Shown piece by piece: positions 61,876-64,000 of a stretch of 64,000 bases of DNA. Made by a program: the position numbers and the translations under genes. How positions within the stretch are numbered: position 1 is the first letter of the stretch; each line of letters begins with the position of its first letter. Source of the DNA: Bathymodiolus brooksi (Eukaryota; Mollusca; Bivalvia; Mytilida; Modiolidae); assembly GCA_963680875.1 (NCBI GenBank), contig OY804582.1:53338646-53402645 (forward strand), read 5' to 3'. Under the pieces are notes generated by a model. That model was given only the letters and a program-made list of their open reading frames with translations, did not search any database and was not told the origin of the DNA.

Positions 61876-63023
61876 GTATGTTTCTAGGTATTGAAGGTCT
61901 GCTAGTGTCTTTAATGCTTCTCATAGCAAATCTTAAAGTTATAAATAGATGTAAATCTTGTGTGATAGAATATCTCAAATCAGATTACTGTCTTTTTGTG
62001 TCTATTAAGTACACTGGTGCATAGAACCCCTTTCCTCCCCAAAAAATCTGGGGAAAATTCTAGTTCCTATCTATAGAACGCAGGGAGATTCAGTAAAACA
62101 TTCACGGAAGAAATCTTCGTTCAAACGGCAAAATACTGCTTACCACAGATCAAGTATTTGTTAATCCATGTATTTTTGATCAATTTTAGACAGGAAAATG
62201 TTAAATTAGTTTTGTTAAAAGAGTTTAAACCGATTATTCTAGATTTTGCAAGCGAAAATTAGCTGTTTTGTGAATGCAGGAAGTTTATCGCTAATGTTTA
62301 ATTTGAAAACAAGTTCAAAATGGCAATGAAAATGATACGGATGGTTCATTTGATTTTTTTTTTTGGTCGTTCTTCACACGAATTATGGTTGTTTTAAATA
62401 ATAAATATGTAGATATGTTTAATCTTTAATCAGTAAATTCATCAAATAATGAACCATTCATGTGTTCAAAGATAGGCAAGCTTGGGTCAAGCTTGAAATA
62501 GGAAGTAATTACGATCGAATCAAATAAAGAGAAAACAATACAAAAGTAATAACATTAATTAAGACCTGATCAAAGAGATTATAATTCCTTTGAAGTGTAC
62601 TCCTATTGTAAAAATGCTACAATATAGTATATAAATATTGACAGGTATCCCAATATGTTCAATTATCTTTTCACACCTTGTTATACAGTATACGGTCCTT
62701 GACCTTGTCAACTGCTGTAAAAATCGATAAATCAAACAAAGGTTCAATACCCAACCATATGTAATTTCGCCGCAGGAAAAAAAGAGATTGCAAAAAGGTA
62801 AAATATCACACGTCTGATAGCAAACATTTGACAGTTATTTCTGCATTCGTATGGACAATTAGTTCCGAACAACAACACCAATGCACAACAAGTATGATTA
62901 TTGACAAACATCGAGAATAAATACATATTTACAAACCTTTCAAAAAGGCAATGAACAAGCAATAAATACAATTTTTATACAATTTTATTTTAAATAACAC
63001 ATATATAATGAACACAATTAATG
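61876..63023. other. TRAP1 intron 3, first part
   Basis: No further TRAP1 exon is found here. Sequence is AT-rich and no repeat family is recognised. Confidence 0.6.
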
Positions 63024-63603
63024 TTATTTGAACATGAATTCGTCGATCATTGGGAATATTGCCGGTCGTGAACTCAAAGCTATGCTACCGGCAACTCTCT
63101 GCGTGACCTGAAAAAAGTGTCTGATACTTGCTCTTATGCATAAAACGCACCCCACCTACAAATTGTCATTTTAAAGCATATGATCACGTTCTATACGTAC
63201 CAAAAAACGGTAGGTAGCAGAACTACAGATATGGCAATTTATTGCCAACAAAACCACTTCCTTGCCCTTGGATGCTGCACAGCTCTCGATACTGTACCCT
63301 TGTCAAATCCAAGGATGTCACCAATCACCTGAAGTCGGAAGAAATTGCCCACTAGTGTAGAAATGCAGGGCAATCAACAACTGTTCCTCCACTGAAAGGG
63401 CTAATTTCTTACGGGTTCCCCTTCGAAGATCATCACCAAGAAGGTCTAATAGGTAGTTGACTGACTCAATACCAAACCTATATATTGTCCTCATTACATG
63501 TTCAGCCAAGTTTATCAGCTTGTTATCTCTGAAAGTTCTCTTGTTTCCTTTTTGCTCTCGCATTCGTGTTTGGGATTGCAAAAATTACTTGTTTTGCAGC
63601 CAT
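63024..63603 (-). pseudogene. PIF/Harbinger-type transposase fragment, frameshifted
   Basis: Read on the - strand, 63581-63281 encodes a protein with RFGIESVNYLLDLLGDD and LALSVEEQLLIALHFY, the N-terminal helical region of PIF/Harbinger (HARBI1-like) transposases. A 7-nt insertion near 63338-63344 breaks the frame after GQFL. The next frame resumes with QVIGDILGFDKGTVSRA, the helix-turn-helix part. A plausible intron (63108-63280, acceptor TTTTTTCAG) joins this to VTQRVAGSIALSS in a second exon ending at TAA (63024). The DDE catalytic domain is absent. An ATG at 63603 starts MAAKQVIFAIPN in a third frame, so the start is also disrupted. It lies in TRAP1 intron 3, antisense, and is not expected to be active. 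Confidence 0.78.
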
Positions 63604-64000
63604 TTTGTATTTAAGTTTTTTTTTTAATCCTTGGTTAAATATTGAACGCAACCCCTGGATGTGGGTTAAATATTGAAGTATTAACCAATGATTTAACGAA
63701 GGGTTAGATTTAATCATAGGATGAATAATAGGGTCCAGAAAGGAATAATTTATTTTAAAGTCTATTTATAGTTGGATTTAGTGCTATGTCTCTGATAAAT
63801 AATATATGGATTTAATTTGATAATATTATAGTACATGTAAACGAGTTATGCCCAACAACACATGTTTTGTGAATCAAAGCAAGTTATTAGTTAGAAAAGT
63901 AGTTTGTCTTTTATAATGCTTTGATTTTGTTTGATATTTCATTTTAAAATAAGGATAAGTACTAAGACAGTTTTGAGTTTCCATAAGTATTTTTTTTACC
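63604..64000. other. TRAP1 intron 3, distal part, to the window edge
   Basis: Contains two copies of GGTTAAATATTGAA (63633-63646 and 63664-63677) near the 5' side of the Harbinger fragment, possibly part of its terminal region. No TRAP1 exon is present. Confidence 0.5.

Larger units (their letters stand above)
59266..64000 (+). other. TRAP1 gene, 5' part (exons 1-3 of a longer gene)
   Basis: The gene encodes the mitochondrial HSP90 chaperone TRAP1 (heat shock protein 75 kDa), an ATP-driven homodimer of the mitochondrial matrix. Three coding exons join in frame (109, 153 and 83 nt; phases 1, 1 and 0) to give the first 79 residues of a protein usually about 700 residues long. Introns 1 (59375-61327, 1953 bp) and 2 (61481-61792, 312 bp) are GT-AG. 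Intron 3 starts at 61876 and does not end in the window; I found no exon for the next conserved block (the FIRELISNASDA region carrying the catalytic Glu of the HSP90 ATPase). Introns hold two mobile elements and several long homopolymers. Confidence 0.88.

Overview
This is a eukaryotic nuclear window, most likely from a mollusc and probably a bivalve. The evidence is AT-rich intron-bearing DNA, split coding exons with GT-AG junctions, repeated tRNA-headed SINEs with a 3' module and (CACT)n or CAAACAAA tails of a kind I recall from molluscan genomes, and long G and C homopolymers. The species cannot be named from the sequence alone.

Positions 1-48230 (75% of the window) are one uninterrupted tandem array of a 45-bp satellite monomer, about 1,070 copies, running off the left edge. 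The array has a nested higher-order structure: blocks of about 1.0, 1.03, 1.76, 1.8, 1.94, 2.06, 2.25-2.29 and 3.15 kb are duplicated side by side, and some blocks recur 4.7-7.6 kb away. Because 45 is divisible by 3 and the monomer has no stop codon on the + strand, all three forward frames stay open for long distances (up to 1,966 codons). I treat these open frames as a by-product of the repeat, not as genes. The array decays over its last few monomers and ends at about 48230.

Positions 48231-59265 are a gene-poor flank full of small mobile elements. Two SINE families are present in both orientations, several with clear target-site duplications. One 56-bp insertion consists only of the SINE 3' module and is flanked by a perfect 13-bp duplication. 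There is also a 327-bp element with 48-bp terminal inverted repeats and a perfect 9-bp target duplication, the 3' end of a non-LTR retrotransposon, and an unclassified dispersed repeat.

Positions 59266-64000 hold the 5' part of one conserved gene on the + strand, TRAP1 (the mitochondrial HSP90). Exon 1 (59266-59374) encodes an Arg/Ser-rich mitochondrial presequence, exon 2 (61328-61480) the presequence end and N-terminal strap, and exon 3 (61793-61875) the start of the HSP90 ATPase domain. Reading frame and splice phases agree across all three; the rest of the gene lies beyond the right edge. Intron 1 carries a 186-bp TA-flanked inverted-repeat element and a possible small antisense exon. Intron 3 carries a broken PIF/Harbinger transposase gene on the - strand.

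The most notable feature is the very large, hierarchically duplicated 45-bp satellite ending only 11 kb upstream of a housekeeping gene. Monomer-type linkage and CpG-decay patterns inside it record how it grew.
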